DNA of 64,000 nt, from assembly GCA_038380795.1 (NCBI GenBank), contig CM076261.1:97548418-97612417 (forward strand), written 5' to 3'. The stretch comes from Pyrocephalus nanus. Taxonomy: Eukaryota > Chordata > Aves > Passeriformes > Tyrannidae. Shown piece by piece: positions 63,593 to 64,000 of this stretch. Position 1 is the stretch's first letter; each line of letters starts with the position of its first letter. The notes below the pieces were generated by a model. The model was not told the DNA's origin. It was given only the letters and a program-made list of their open reading frames with translations, and did not search any database. A program made the position numbers and the translations under genes.

Positions 63593-63624
63593 GTTGTCAT
63601 GGCAACGGCCCCGCCGCCATCTTG
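63593..63624. promoter_or_regulatory. X-box-like and YY1-like motif pair
   Basis: GTTGTCATGGCAAC (63593-63606) resembles the RFX X-box, with one mismatch. GCCGCCATCTTG (63613-63624) is a strong YY1-type promoter motif. Their 6-bp spacing suggests an active promoter, direction unknown. Confidence 0.4.
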
Positions 63625-63769
63625 TGCGGGCCCGGGGTGGAGGGGGGCGGGATGTGACCCCCCCATCCCGGGGCATTGCTGGGGACAGGGACTCCCACAT
63701 TGTGGCGCTGAACTGGCTGGGGACCCCCAGGGCTGCCTGAAGGGCGAGCTGAGGGGTTGGGGGTGCGGG

Positions 63770-64000
63770 GGGGGTGTGATTGGGAAAGGGGGTGACAGCC
63801 ATGTGGGGGTGATGTGGAGGGGGTAATGGCCTTTGGGGGTGACAGCCATGAGGGGCTTATGGCCGTGGGTGTGATGAGGAGGGGGGTGGTGGCTATGGCG
63901 GGGCAATGCCATGGGGGTGGTGATGCGGAGGAGGGTGATAGCTGTGGGGGTTTGATGTCTGTTGGGAAGTGATGGGGAGAGGGGTGATGACTGTGAGGAG
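63770..64000. repeat. G-rich repeat at window end
   Basis: Units with GGGGGTGATG and AGCCATG recur about every 30-40 bp and continue past the edge. Confidence 0.75.

Larger units (their letters stand above)
62061..64000. other. GC-rich flank without recognised gene
   Basis: Repeats with GTGCTGCGGGCACCCCTGCA-like units fill 62400-62960, and a [15 protein letters not shown] repeat fills 63770-64000. A possible promoter pair is listed at 63593. No conserved protein could be read in any frame. Confidence 0.55.

Noticed and set aside
61800..64000. GRINA coding sequence, expected next from mammalian gene order
   Set aside because: No frame shows its proline/tyrosine-rich N-terminus or membrane segments; only a possible leader exon can be proposed.

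Overview
This is vertebrate nuclear DNA, almost certainly from a bird. It is GC-rich, its short introns are crowded with tandem minisatellites, and it carries a CR1-type LINE ending in the octamer repeat ATTCTATG, which is typical of avian genomes. Such sequence fits a GC-rich microchromosome or chromosome end; that placement is inference.

Two protein genes are resolved, both on the minus strand. PLEC (plectin, the giant cytolinker) fills about 1-49,430. I could place exons 2 to 32 without a gap: splice sites, reading phases and exon lengths all agree, giving 12,616 coding bases from exon 2 to the window edge. The left edge cuts the last exon, so the final plectin-repeat module and the C-terminal tail (about 300 residues by comparison with the mammalian protein) lie outside. 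Upstream of exon 2, eight alternative first exons (1a, 1g, 1b, 1d, 1, 1e, 1f, 1c, from nearest to farthest) are spread over 20 kb. Each starts with its own ATG and ends one base into a codon, so each can splice to exon 2. The micro-exons 2alpha (15 bp) and 3alpha (36 bp) inside the actin-binding domain are also present. Two further open first-exon candidates, at 35.5 kb and 51.1 kb, match nothing I know.

PARP10 (mono-ADP-ribosyltransferase) lies at 55,260-60,483 in ten coding exons encoding 1,027 residues, close to the 1,025 of human PARP10. Its 3' end faces the PLEC 5' region. It has three RRM-like modules, a KH-like region, ubiquitin-interacting motifs, a WWE-like module and an ART domain of H-Y-I type. 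An interferon-response-like element sits at its presumed promoter near 60.9 kb. Beyond it lie a 31-bp minisatellite and CpG-rich DNA with a possible plus-strand promoter or 5' exon. No coding exon could be recognised between 61 and 64 kb.

Most remaining sequence is PLEC intron 1 and the PLEC-PARP10 spacer. It holds at least 25 separate tandem repeat arrays, some touching splice sites (exons 13, 17 and 24) and one made of about 40 tandem G-quadruplex motifs. The two genes share no obvious pathway. PLEC links actin, intermediate filaments and junctions; PARP10 is an interferon-linked signalling enzyme. Their adjacency matches the PLEC-PARP10 order of mammals.
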